A stretch of DNA of 33,272 nt from Verrucomicrobiota bacterium (GTDB taxonomy: Bacteria > Verrucomicrobiota > Kiritimatiellia > Kiritimatiellales > Tichowtungiaceae). A program made the position numbers and the translations under genes. The stretch spans positions 1 to 33,272 of the forward strand of contig JAEIOF010000009.1 of the NCBI GenBank assembly GCA_016342445.1, given 5' to 3'. Of the stretch, positions 9,956 to 19,396 are shown piece by piece (positions within the stretch are counted from its first letter, which is position 1; each line of letters begins with the position of its first letter). The notes under the pieces are model-generated. The model was given only the letters and a program-made list of their open reading frames with translations, was not told the DNA's origin and did no database searches.

Positions 9956-10624
9956 TTATATGAGGAGGCGAGTCAGCTTGTCGAGGGTGAGGCCTTCGAG
10001 GGTGTCAACGACGGCGTCGGCTTGGGTGAGAAATTCCGCGTCATAGCTGTTGGTGACGGCGAGAACCTTCAGCCCCGCCCCTTTGGCCGAGGCGATGCCT
10101 GCGGGCGTATCTTCAATCGCCAGGCCGGACGAAATCGTTTCCAAACCTTGGAAAATTTCGGCCAGCCGGTTCCAAGCCTTGGAATAGGGGGCGGGATCGG
10201 GCTTGCTGATGTGGGTGTCGTCGGCGGTGACGATGGTGTCGAAGGCGGTTTCGATCCCGAGTTTTCCAAGGATTGGAAGAATGTCTTCGTGCAGCGCGCC
10301 GGAGCAGATGGCGAGCGGGATGTTTCCGGAGAGAGATTTAATCAGCTCCACCGCACCGGGCAGGGCGGCGGCGCCGTCGCTCTCCAGCAGATCCTGAAAT
10401 GCGGCGGCTTTCTTTTCAATCAGGGCCGCCAGTTCATTTTTTCCAGACATTGGAAAAACGGTGCGGAAGGCGTCGCGGTCGTCGAAGCCGATGTAGGTTT
10501 CGACGTAGTCCGGCCACGAGATGGGTTTCCCCAGCGGTCCGAGCACCTTGTTGAACGCCGCCCAGTGCAACCGTTCGGAGTCCACGATGATGCCGTCAAA
10601 ATCAAATAGGATTGCTGAAATCAT
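9956..10624 (-). CDS. HAD-superfamily hydrolase (beta-phosphoglucomutase / PGPase-like)
   Basis: ILFDFDGIIVDSERLH motif I, ICSGA motif II, DTIVTADDTHISKPDPAPY; contains four palindrome copies. Confidence 0.85.
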   Translation of the reverse strand: MISAILFDFDGIIVDSERLHWAAFNKVLGPLGKPISWPDYVETYIGFDDRDAFRTVFPMSGKNELAALIEKKAAAFQDLLESDGAAALPGAVELIKSLSGNIPLAICSGALHEDILPILGKLGIETAFDTIVTADDTHISKPDPAPYSKAWNRLAEIFQGLETISSGLAIEDTPAGIASAKGAGLKVLAVTNSYDAEFLTQADAVVDTLEGLTLDKLTRLLI

Positions 10625-10632
10625 GGCGGAGA

Positions 10633-11553
10633 CTATAGGTCAGCTGTTCGGGCGTCGCCAGCGGTTTTATAGCGGATTAAATCAAAAAATGTTTTGAGGC
10701 CGGAGTCGCCCCACATCCGGTCGGACAGGTCTTTATGAACCACATAGATGGCGTCGTCGAAGTCCCAGAATACAAGGGTTTTCCCCTTTGGCTTCAGCCG
10801 GAGCAGATCCCTGATGTTGTGCAGGTTGGAGACATGAAGAAAAAGATAGTCCGCCCGCGACGCCTGAACATCCCGGTAGAGCCCCTCCGTCAACGAGTCG
10901 AACGGCAGATAGGTGGAGGCCTTCAGCCAGAAAATCTGACCCGCAGCCATTTTCGGATGGCGATCTTTGAGATATCGGATGACCTCCTCGGAGATGGCGC
11001 TGATCAATACGCGATCCGTTATTTTCCGCTCCTTCACATCCGCCACGATAAAGTCGACCAGCCGGCAGTCTTCGTCCGCATCCCCGCGCGATTTGATCTC
11101 GATGTTGACCCGCCTGTTGCCGACCAGCTCCATTACCTCGTCATAAGCGGCAATTTCTCCGCCGGTTAATTCGCGGAGCTCGTCGTAGGTGGAGTCGGCC
11201 ACTTTGGCCATTCGTCCGAAGACCCGGAAGAGCCGTTCGTCGTGAAAAACGAGCACCCGGTTGTCGGCGGCATACTGCACATCGAACTCAATAAAGTCGT
11301 ATCGGGGGGATTCGCCGGCCGCCCGGATGGCGTCCAGTGTGTTTTCGATGTATGCCATTGAGGCACCGCGGTGGGCGCCCATCGTGCAGCGGTAGTCGGG
11401 CAGATTGTTCCGGAATCCGCCCAGTTCTTTGGTCAGGACGGTGTTGAGGCCGATGGTGTGTGCGGGCAGGGTACATCCGCTCAGAAGAAGGCCCGCCAGC
11501 AGAGCGGGTGATCCGGTTTTTATTGAAATCATTAAATTACGCATGGGGGTCAT
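10633..11553 (-). CDS. Glycerophosphodiester phosphodiesterase family lipoprotein
   Basis: LLAGLLLSGC lipobox; GAHRGASMAYIENTLDAI, DFIEFDVQYAADNRVLVFHDERLFR. Confidence 0.85.
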   Translation of the reverse strand: MTPMRNLMISIKTGSPALLAGLLLSGCTLPAHTIGLNTVLTKELGGFRNNLPDYRCTMGAHRGASMAYIENTLDAIRAAGESPRYDFIEFDVQYAADNRVLVFHDERLFRVFGRMAKVADSTYDELRELTGGEIAAYDEVMELVGNRRVNIEIKSRGDADEDCRLVDFIVADVKERKITDRVLISAISEEVIRYLKDRHPKMAAGQIFWLKASTYLPFDSLTEGLYRDVQASRADYLFLHVSNLHNIRDLLRLKPKGKTLVFWDFDDAIYVVHKDLSDRMWGDSGLKTFFDLIRYKTAGDARTADL

Positions 11554-11577
11554 TTTCAGGAAGGTGGAGAGGCTTTC

Positions 11578-13284
11578 TTAGAGAGTGTCGAGATATTCGC
11601 CGGCGTCGAGCTCTTTGAGGATTTTCTGCTCGGTGTATTCGTCGGCCAGACGATCCAGCCGGCTGTGTTTGAGCCAGAAGAAAGGTTTTTTCTGCGCCCC
11701 GGCGATGGCTTTGCAGTGCTTGGCGATCTTGTCGAAGGTCATGATGGTTTCGTTGAGGTAGATGCCGAGCAGCGGTGGCAGGTCGTTGCGGCCGACCTGT
11801 CCGGTGATGAGGTCTTTGGCGGCGGCGCTCTTCTGCACGTAGTCCGCGCGGGCCGCGAGAATTTTTTCCGCGAAGGCCTCGTAGTTTTCGTGTTCAGGGT
11901 CGAGCGAGATACTGAGGTTGCCGAGGATGACGCCGATCTGTGCGTAGAGTTCCTCGATCTGTCTGCGGCAGGAGAGGAAGAAGGCATGTCCGATATAGGG
12001 GCGCAGTTTTGCATCCAGTTTGCAAAGCACCTTCAGGTGATCGCCGATCCGTTCAATTTCCACAATGCAGCGGTCGAGATGCTGAACGAGCACCGCCTGC
12101 CGCCGCGAGAGAAAGCGCGAGGTGATGAGCGCGAGGTAGTCGCGGAAGGCGAGCTTGATGGCGTCGACCGTTTTTTCGTTTTGAAAAACGGCGCGCACGG
12201 TTCGCGCGTCCGGCGCGTCGAGCAGCGCGCGGTTGAGCGCCAGACTTTCGCGGCAGATATTGACGGTTCGCTGCAGTTCGCGCATGGCGGCGTGCAGCGC
12301 CTGTTCCGGCGTCGGGATCCGGGTTTCGTCGAGGAAGCTCGGTTGCGGCGCCATCCGTTTGGACGGGATGAGCTTGCGAACCAATGCGGCGTGCAGCGGC
12401 GCGAACGGCAGAACGATCAGTGCGGCGATCGCCATCTTGATCATATTCGCATTGGCGGCCTGATGAACCAGATCGCCGGGCAGCAGGGGAATCCATCGGT
12501 AGAACAGCGGCGCGGCGAGCGCGGCGAGGACGCCGCCGAAAATATTGAAGAGCAGGTGTGATACCGCGCTGCGTCGCGCCTCAATATGGGTGCCGATACT
12601 GCCGAGCAGCGCAGTGGCGCAGGTGCCGATGTTCGCGCCGATCAGAATCGGGAAAACACCGGACAGATCGGTGATGACGCCCGCCTGAATCAGCGCAAAG
12701 CTCATTCCGATCATCGCGCCGCTGCTTTGAATGATGCCGGTGACGGCGGTGGCCAGCAGAATGCCGCGGATCAGTCCGCCCGGCGTTGCGCCGTTGATCT
12801 GCTCAAAGAGCGGGACAAACGCGTCGCGGTGCGGGGCGATGGCCGCGCTCATGGTGGACATGCCGAGGAAAAGGAGGCCGAACCCGAGCAGCGCCTTGCC
12901 TGCCTGCTTGATTTGCATCTGCGGCGAAACGATGTGCAGCAGCACGCCGAGGGTGATGGCGACAAAGCAGTAGTCCGCCAGCTTAAAGGAGATCAGTTGC
13001 ATCGAAAGCGTCGTGCCGATATTGGCACCGAGCATCACGGGCACGGATTCGCCCAGCGTCATCAAGCCCGCATTGATAAAGCCGACCAGCATCACCGTCG
13101 CGGCGCTGCTTTGGACGAGGAAGCCGAGCGCGGTACCGAGGCCGAGTCCGCTCAGCCGGTTGCGGGTGGCGCGGGCGAGAATGCGGCGCAGGCTGTCGCC
13201 CGCGCAGCCTTTCAGACCGTCGGTCAGATTATTCATCCCGAAGATGAACAGCGCTAAACCGCCCAGAATGGAAAAAAGTTCCAT
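11578..13284 (-). CDS. Na/Pi cotransporter family protein with C-terminal PhoU-like region
   Basis: MELFSILGGLALFIFGMNNLTDGLK, QSSAATVMLVGFINAGLM and IIQSSGAMIGMSFALIQAG repeats; ORF can extend to 13308 but 13284 fits the family start. Confidence 0.88.
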   Translation of the reverse strand: MELFSILGGLALFIFGMNNLTDGLKGCAGDSLRRILARATRNRLSGLGLGTALGFLVQSSAATVMLVGFINAGLMTLGESVPVMLGANIGTTLSMQLISFKLADYCFVAITLGVLLHIVSPQMQIKQAGKALLGFGLLFLGMSTMSAAIAPHRDAFVPLFEQINGATPGGLIRGILLATAVTGIIQSSGAMIGMSFALIQAGVITDLSGVFPILIGANIGTCATALLGSIGTHIEARRSAVSHLLFNIFGGVLAALAAPLFYRWIPLLPGDLVHQAANANMIKMAIAALIVLPFAPLHAALVRKLIPSKRMAPQPSFLDETRIPTPEQALHAAMRELQRTVNICRESLALNRALLDAPDARTVRAVFQNEKTVDAIKLAFRDYLALITSRFLSRRQAVLVQHLDRCIVEIERIGDHLKVLCKLDAKLRPYIGHAFFLSCRRQIEELYAQIGVILGNLSISLDPEHENYEAFAEKILAARADYVQKSAAAKDLITGQVGRNDLPPLLGIYLNETIMTFDKIAKHCKAIAGAQKKPFFWLKHSRLDRLADEYTEQKILKELDAGEYLDTL

Positions 13285-13292
13285 ACAGCCTC

Positions 13293-15014
13293 TCAGGTTA
13301 TCAGCCAAACGGTTTGAAACGGTTTGAGTGAAAGCAGTTTGTTCGCGCCGGAAAGGCGTAAGCCGCTGAGCAGGTCGGTGCAGGGGGCGGCTCCGGCGAT
13401 TTCCGGAGCGTGCCCGTCCAGACGAAGCTCTTTCTGCACGGTGGAAAAGCTGCTGATGCAGACAACGCTTTCGCCGCTGGCGGCGGTGCGCACGAAGGCG
13501 AACAGATCGTCGCCGAGATCAAGAATGCGCTGCGCGGCGTCCGGGTGGAAGGCGGGATGCCGGCGGCGGATTTTCAGACGCTGTCGATATTCGTTGAAGA
13601 TGTGTGCGGTTGTGTTCTGGCCGTTGATCAGGGTTTCGAGCTCATCGGCATTCCATTTTTTGCGATTGAGCGAACGGGCGCGTCCGGTGGCGTTGAAGCC
13701 CTCCTGATCGTTGGGTGTGGCGGTGAGGCTGTGGAAGTAGATGCCGGGAACGCCTTTGAGTCCGAGCAGGACGGTCTGCGAGCAGAGGAAGCGCGCAATC
13801 TGAAGGTCGTCGCCGCCCATGGCATCGAGCCAGGTAATGTTCAGCTCGTAAGGGCTTTCGCTTCCGTCGCTGTTGCGTTTGGTGGAGACCTGTCCGCCGA
13901 GCTGTTTTATCTGCTCTGCCAGTGCGCCGATTTCCTTGTCCGGAATCAGTCCGGCAAGCGGGCGCACGCCGATGCCGTCGTGCGAGGCGGTAAAGTTGAA
14001 CCAGGTGCAGCCGTCCGGCGTTTCGCAGACGGTTTTTGCCCACCGACTGAGGTGCTCCGCCGTGCCGGTATGCAGGGCATGCAGGAGCAGGGGCGGCAGG
14101 CTGAACTGGTAGACCATGCGCGCTTCGTCGCCGGTGCCGAAGTAGGAGATGTTTTCCTCGTGCGGCACGTTGGTTTCGGTGAGCAGGATGACGCCGGGCG
14201 CGACCATGTCGAGCAGGTCGCGCATGAGCTTGACGACTTCGTGGGTCTGTTCGAGATGGATGCAGGAGGTGCCGGGCTGTTTCCAGAGATAAGCGATGGC
14301 GTCGAGCCGAATGATTTTCGAGCCGTTGGCTATGTAGAACAGCAGGATGTCGAGAAACTCGAACAGCACATCGGGATTGGCGAAGTTGAGATCGATCTGG
14401 TCGTCGCTGAAGGTGGTCCAGAGGTGTTTTTCGGTTCCGTTCCAGCGGATGGCGGTGAGCAACGGCAGGTTGCGCGGACGGACGACAGCGCTGAGATCGG
14501 TTTTCGGGTCAACCTCAATAAAGTAGTCGCGGAAGGGCGCGATGCCGGCGATGTAGTTTTTGAACCAGTTGCTTTTGCGCGAGACGTGGTTGAGGACGAG
14601 ATCGAACATGAGATCGAACTGTTTGCCGAGTTCGCCGATGTGCGCCCAGGTTCCGTAGTCGGGGTGGATCTGCCGGTAGTCGATCACGGAGAAGCCGTCG
14701 TCGGACGACCACGGGGAAAAGGGGAGGATGTGGAGGGTGCTGAGAGCCCCCTCGAAATGTTTTTCGGCGAAGTGCCGCAGCGTGACGAGCGGCGCTTCGC
14801 CGTCGCGGCGGAGCGTGTCGGCGTAGGTGATCAGCACGGCGGTTTTTTCGTCCCAGAGCGCGGCGTCGGTTCCGGTTCCGTAGCCGACGCCGTAGCGGCC
14901 GGTCATGGCGACGAGCCGTTCGATGCACTGCGCGGCGCGCTGCGGACCGTAGAGGCGGTTGAGGTGTTTGCTCATCGCGCTCAGGCGGTCGCTGGAGATG
15001 GCTTTAATCAGCAT
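13293..15014 (-). CDS. GH13_18-type sugar phosphorylase (sucrose phosphorylase / glucosylglycerate phosphorylase-like)
   Basis: LHILPFSPWSSDDGFSVIDYRQIHPDYGTW, FDLVLNHVSRKSNWF, IIRLDAIAYLWKQPGTSCIHL, FNFTASHDGIGVRPL. Confidence 0.85.
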   Translation of the reverse strand: MLIKAISSDRLSAMSKHLNRLYGPQRAAQCIERLVAMTGRYGVGYGTGTDAALWDEKTAVLITYADTLRRDGEAPLVTLRHFAEKHFEGALSTLHILPFSPWSSDDGFSVIDYRQIHPDYGTWAHIGELGKQFDLMFDLVLNHVSRKSNWFKNYIAGIAPFRDYFIEVDPKTDLSAVVRPRNLPLLTAIRWNGTEKHLWTTFSDDQIDLNFANPDVLFEFLDILLFYIANGSKIIRLDAIAYLWKQPGTSCIHLEQTHEVVKLMRDLLDMVAPGVILLTETNVPHEENISYFGTGDEARMVYQFSLPPLLLHALHTGTAEHLSRWAKTVCETPDGCTWFNFTASHDGIGVRPLAGLIPDKEIGALAEQIKQLGGQVSTKRNSDGSESPYELNITWLDAMGGDDLQIARFLCSQTVLLGLKGVPGIYFHSLTATPNDQEGFNATGRARSLNRKKWNADELETLINGQNTTAHIFNEYRQRLKIRRRHPAFHPDAAQRILDLGDDLFAFVRTAASGESVVCISSFSTVQKELRLDGHAPEIAGAAPCTDLLSGLRLSGANKLLSLKPFQTVWLIT

Positions 15015-16274
15015 TTAGTCGAGTCCGGTTATGTTGGTGATGAGGGTTCGCAGGCGGCGGCGCAGCAGTGGATAGCTGAAGAAGCGCTTGGCGACGGCAT
15101 AGTTGTGCTCGACCGTTTGTGCGCGGTAGGCGGGATCCTCGAGCAGGCGGCGGACTTCCTCGATGACCTGCCGGGTCAAAAAGCCGTCCATCAGCGGGAT
15201 GCGGAACCCTTTGGGTTCGATGTCGCGAGCAAAGATGGAGTAGCGGTTGATGAGAATCGGCAGGCGGAAGTAGATCGCCTCCAGAAAGGCGTTTCCGAAG
15301 CCTTCGTAGAGGCTTGGGTAGGTGACAAAGTCGATGTGCGGGTAGAGATCCCACAGCGTATACATTTTCTCACCCGCCGCATTCGTTTTGCGGATGTCGC
15401 TAATCCGGTCGCCGATGAGATGCAGGTCGACGCCCGACTCTTCGGCGAGCTCGGAGAGCATATGCAGATATTCATACCCCTCGTCGCCCGCATCATGAGA
15501 GATGACCAGTTTGTATTTCGGGTTCTTCAGCGCTTCGACCAGTTTGATGGAGTGCTCGATGCCCTTGCGCGGCACAATGCGGGTCGGCTGCAGAATGATC
15601 ACATCGTCGGGTGCGAAGCCGAGCTCGGCGCGGAGGTCTTTGGTGTAGTCGTCGATCTGCGGCGCGGGCACTTCAAAGTCGAACACATTTGGCACCAGCA
15701 GGGACGCGCTTCCCTTGCGAAAGGCCAGCTCCTCCTGCGCCGCTTCGTTGATCACCACATGCTGGATATTGTTCGCCCGCGGCGGGAAGGCGAAGTCGAG
15801 GTGGTCATTGACGGCGTTCACCGAAAAGCGGATGCGCTCCCAGTAGAAGTCGTGATGGTGCGCGATGGCGGGCATACGGGTTTCCGACAGGAACTCGGTC
15901 AGTGCTACGCCGAGTGGAACATTCATAGGAATGGTCAGCGCGTTCTGCGCGACGAGCACGGAGATGTCGAAACGCTTTGTGAAATCGTAGAGCGTGCTTT
16001 TGAGATAATCCGCCGTGTCGCGGATGCGGCGGCTGACGAGCGGGTCGCGTTCGTAGCGTCCCCAAATGCGCTGGTTGATCCAGATATTTTCCGGATGCTC
16101 AAAGTGCGCTTCCGGCACGCAGTGGCTGACCGCCGGATCGCGGTCCAGCAGGCCCGCGTACCAGAACGACTCGTGTCCATAGCTCCACAGCACCTCAGCC
16201 CACTTCGCGCTTTCCAGCGAAACCCCGTCGGTGCCGGCGAAACGCGTTGATACAAATCCGATCCGCTCACTCAT
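15015..16274 (-). CDS. Glycosyltransferase family 4 protein
   Basis: [57 protein letters not shown]; abuts the GH13_18 gene. Confidence 0.85.
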   Translation of the reverse strand: MSERIGFVSTRFAGTDGVSLESAKWAEVLWSYGHESFWYAGLLDRDPAVSHCVPEAHFEHPENIWINQRIWGRYERDPLVSRRIRDTADYLKSTLYDFTKRFDISVLVAQNALTIPMNVPLGVALTEFLSETRMPAIAHHHDFYWERIRFSVNAVNDHLDFAFPPRANNIQHVVINEAAQEELAFRKGSASLLVPNVFDFEVPAPQIDDYTKDLRAELGFAPDDVIILQPTRIVPRKGIEHSIKLVEALKNPKYKLVISHDAGDEGYEYLHMLSELAEESGVDLHLIGDRISDIRKTNAAGEKMYTLWDLYPHIDFVTYPSLYEGFGNAFLEAIYFRLPILINRYSIFARDIEPKGFRIPLMDGFLTRQVIEEVRRLLEDPAYRAQTVEHNYAVAKRFFSYPLLRRRLRTLITNITGLD

Positions 16275-16347
16275 GCCTGAAGGATAGTGCCGAATGGAAA
16301 TTTATGAAGAATGAAAACGGGTTTTGTTTGCGCATTTCCGGCGAGGC

Positions 16348-16376
16348 TTGCCGTATTTGGGGTTTTACTTTATAGA
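16348..16376 (+). promoter_or_regulatory. Sigma70-like promoter for the peptidase-gpgS unit
   Basis: TTGCCG - 17 bp - TATAGA, about 20 bp before the ATG at 16397. Confidence 0.5.
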
Positions 16377-16396
16377 TAGACGCTCCGGGAGAGATT

Positions 16397-17578
16397 ATGA
16401 AAAACAACTATCACAATGTAGAAGAGATCGTGGCGGACCTGCCTGCGATTCGCGAGGCTTGCGTTTCGCTGAGCGAAACGCTGCTGGCCAACCTCGTCAT
16501 GCTCGGTGAAATCCCCGCACCCACTTTCGGCGAAGAAGCCCGCATCAACTTTCTGCTCCAGCGCTTTAGCGAGTGCGGTCTCACCAACACCTCGTCCGAC
16601 GAGTGCGGCAACGGATTCGGAATCATTCCCGGAAAAAACCGCGACCGAAATATCCTGCTGCTCGCGCACGCGGACACGGTTTTTTCGGAGCGGCGCGATC
16701 ATACAGTATCCGTTCATGCGAACCACATTCACGGACCCGGTATTGCCGACAACAGCCTCGGGCTCGCCGTGCTTGCCACCTTGCCGACGCTTCTCGACAA
16801 GCTCGGCTTCGAGCTGGACGCCGGGCTGATCCTGATGGGTGCCGCGCGCAGTCTCGGCCGCGGCGATTTAGAGGGAACCCGCTTTTTTCTCGATAACAAC
16901 AAGGCTCCGATCACGGCCGGCATCTGTGTGGAAGGCGTGCAGCTCGGGCGGCTCAGCTATGCCTCCGCCGGCATGCTCCGCGGCGAAGTCACCTGCCGCG
17001 TTCCCGAAGAGTACGACTGGATCCGGCGCGGAACCACCGGCGCCATTCTGGTTGTCAACGAAGTCATCAACCGGATTCTCGGCATCCCGCTTCCGCGCCG
17101 CCCGCAAACCTCCATCGTGCTCGGCTCCATTGAGGCCGGAACCGGCTTCAACATCATCCCCACCGAGGCCGTCTTGCGCTTCGAGGTGCGCAGCGAGTCG
17201 GCGGAGATCGTTCGTCAGATCGCCTCGGATCTCGATGACATCATGGAGGACGTTACCTCGCAGACCGGCGCGGAGGTCACCCTCGATGTAATTGCCCGTC
17301 GCGAACCGGCGGGGTTGGCGATCGGCCACCCGCTCGTTAAACAGGCGCGCGAGATCATGAGCGCACTGGATCTCCGCCCGCACATCACGCCCAGCATTTC
17401 CGAGTTGTCCACCATGATCGTCCACGGTGTTCCCGCCATCACCCTTGGCATCACCGACGGCGAGCGCCTGCACGAACAGCGTGAAACCGTTCTGCTCGAA
17501 CCCATGTTCACCGGCCTCACCCAGCTCGTCGCCGTGCTGCTGGCCATCGATGGAGGCTTCTGCGATGAAACTGAATAA
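16397..17578 (+). CDS. M20/M42-type metallopeptidase family protein
   Basis: EIPAPTFGEEARI, ILLLAHADTVF, GPGIADNSLGLAVL, GSIEAGTGFNIIPTEAVLRFEVRSES. Confidence 0.82.
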   Translation: MKNNYHNVEEIVADLPAIREACVSLSETLLANLVMLGEIPAPTFGEEARINFLLQRFSECGLTNTSSDECGNGFGIIPGKNRDRNILLLAHADTVFSERRDHTVSVHANHIHGPGIADNSLGLAVLATLPTLLDKLGFELDAGLILMGAARSLGRGDLEGTRFFLDNNKAPITAGICVEGVQLGRLSYASAGMLRGEVTCRVPEEYDWIRRGTTGAILVVNEVINRILGIPLPRRPQTSIVLGSIEAGTGFNIIPTEAVLRFEVRSESAEIVRQIASDLDDIMEDVTSQTGAEVTLDVIARREPAGLAIGHPLVKQAREIMSALDLRPHITPSISELSTMIVHGVPAITLGITDGERLHEQRETVLLEPMFTGLTQLVAVLLAIDGGFCDETE

Positions 17579-18536
17579 ATGGATCAGTCAAAACACCTTT
17601 CACCACGGTCAGTTCTGGGATCTCAGGCAGCTGGTTGAAGAGAAAGAGAAGCAGGGGCTTACCATCTCGCTGTGCCTGCCGACTCTCAACGAAGCGAAAA
17701 CCATCGGCAAAGAGATCATCCTGTTTAAATCCGAACTGATGGATCGCTACCCGCTGATCGACGAAATTGCTGTCATCGATTCCGGCTCCATCGATGACAC
17801 CCGCGAGATCGCCGCCGCCTTCGGTGCCGACGTTTATCTGTCCGCCGATATCCTTCCGCAATACGGCGAGAAAAAAGGGAAAGGCGAAAATCTCTGGAAA
17901 GCGGTTTATCAGCTCAAAGGCGACATCATCTGCTACGTCGATGCCGACATCGCCAACATCCACCCGCGCTTTGCCTATGGCCTCATCGCGCCGCTTCTCT
18001 ACCATCCCGAAATGAAATACATCAAGGCCTTCTACGACCGGCCGCTCGCCTTCTCGCAGGGCGTGCGCCCCTCCGGCGGCGGACGCGTCACCGAGATCCT
18101 CGTGCGCCCGCTCTTCTCGCTCTTCTACCCCGAACTCACCGGCCTCATTCAGCCGCTCTCCGGCGAATACGCCGTGCGCCGCGAAGTCCTCGAAGAAATT
18201 CCGTTCCCCATCGGCTACGGTGTTGAAACCTCGCACATTCTCGACGTCTATAGAAAATGGGGGATGGGAGCGTTCGGACAGACCGATCTCGACCAGCGCG
18301 TCCACCGCAATCAGGCCACACTCAGCCTCGGCAAAATGGCCTTTGGCATCCTGCGCACCTTCCTTGCCCGCTCGCAGGCCAAAGGGATGACGATCGACAT
18401 GGAACAGGTTTCCTCCATCATGCGGCAGTTCCAGGCTCACAACGACAAATACGAACAGATCGAATTTGAAATCGTCGAAGAGGAGCGCCCGCCCATGATC
18501 ACCATCCCCGAATACCGCGAAAAATTCGGGCGCTAA
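17565..18536 (+). CDS. gpgS: Glucosyl-3-phosphoglycerate synthase-like glycosyltransferase (GT81/GpgS)
   Basis: ATG at 17565 overlaps the peptidase end; ISLCLPTLNEAKTIG, AVIDSGSIDDTREIAAAFGADVY, GKGENLWKAVYQLKGDIICYVDADIANIHPRF, PLSGEYAVRREVLEEIPFPIGYGVE. Confidence 0.82.
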   Translation: MKLNKWISQNTFHHGQFWDLRQLVEEKEKQGLTISLCLPTLNEAKTIGKEIILFKSELMDRYPLIDEIAVIDSGSIDDTREIAAAFGADVYLSADILPQYGEKKGKGENLWKAVYQLKGDIICYVDADIANIHPRFAYGLIAPLLYHPEMKYIKAFYDRPLAFSQGVRPSGGGRVTEILVRPLFSLFYPELTGLIQPLSGEYAVRREVLEEIPFPIGYGVETSHILDVYRKWGMGAFGQTDLDQRVHRNQATLSLGKMAFGILRTFLARSQAKGMTIDMEQVSSIMRQFQAHNDKYEQIEFEIVEEERPPMITIPEYREKFGR

Positions 18537-19396
18537 ACCATCTCGGTGATCTGGCGCAGATCATCGACAATCGCGGTCGGTGTCAGTTTTTTGCAGCGCT
18601 TATCCTGTTCGCGCAGGCGCAGCGAGCGCTGATCACCCGCGAAGAGCACCGTGCGGCAGCCCGCCTCCGTTGCCGTCCAGATATCGTTGAGCATATCGTT
18701 TCCGACGTAGAGCGTTTTGCTGAAATCAGTTTCCAAACATTGGAAAAGTTCACCCGACGGCTTGGCATGGTGCTTTTTATAGGACCAGACGCAGAGGGCC
18801 GGATCGAATCCGAGCGCCTCGACGGATTTACCGAACAGCGCCTCGATAATCAGCGGCGTATAAAACTGGGCATTGGAGACAATCCCGAGGCGGAAGCCGC
18901 GTTTTTTTAGAAATGCAATCGTCTCAAGCGCGCCGGGCATCGGCCAGACGGGGTTGACGCGGCACTCATACTCCACCGCCAGTTGCAGAATTCTCTGCGG
19001 GTCGTCGTCCGGTTTCAAAAGTTCCAAACGGTGGAACTTTTCGATGGTTTTTTTCCAAACCCTGGAAATTTCCACCTCGGGAAATTCGATGCCGTCGTCA
19101 CGGGCGGTTTCATGCCATCGCGCAATCTCCGCCTTCATCAGAGCGGGGCCGAGTTCGCCTGCGCGCTCGAGGTCGCCCGCATAACCGGAAACAATCAGCG
19201 ACTGCGTCAACGCTTCGCCGCTGTCGGTCGCGGCGGCGGTGCCGACATCGCCCGAGCCGGAAATCAGCAGGGTGCCGTAAATGTCGAACAGGATCGTTTC
19301 GACGCCGTCGATCGGATGCAGGTCAATGATCGTTCCGGTCGGGATCGGTTCGAGCGGCGAGCTCAGGTTTTGTATGCGCTGGAGGAGTGATTTCAT
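18533..19396 (-). CDS. HAD-superfamily hydrolase; candidate glucosyl-3-phosphoglycerate phosphatase by context
   Basis: ETILFDIYGTLLIS motif I, LGIVSNAQF motif II, KHHAKPSGELF, LYVGNDMLNDIWTATEAGCRTVLFAG; convergent stop codons overlap gpgS. Confidence 0.75.
   Translation of the reverse strand: MKSLLQRIQNLSSPLEPIPTGTIIDLHPIDGVETILFDIYGTLLISGSGDVGTAAATDSGEALTQSLIVSGYAGDLERAGELGPALMKAEIARWHETARDDGIEFPEVEISRVWKKTIEKFHRLELLKPDDDPQRILQLAVEYECRVNPVWPMPGALETIAFLKKRGFRLGIVSNAQFYTPLIIEALFGKSVEALGFDPALCVWSYKKHHAKPSGELFQCLETDFSKTLYVGNDMLNDIWTATEAGCRTVLFAGDQRSLRLREQDKRCKKLTPTAIVDDLRQITEMV

Noticed and set aside
13410-16250. 946-aa open frame on the + strand
   Set aside because: Antisense shadow of the GH13_18 and GT4 genes on the minus strand, a common effect in GC-rich codon-biased DNA; no recognisable domain.
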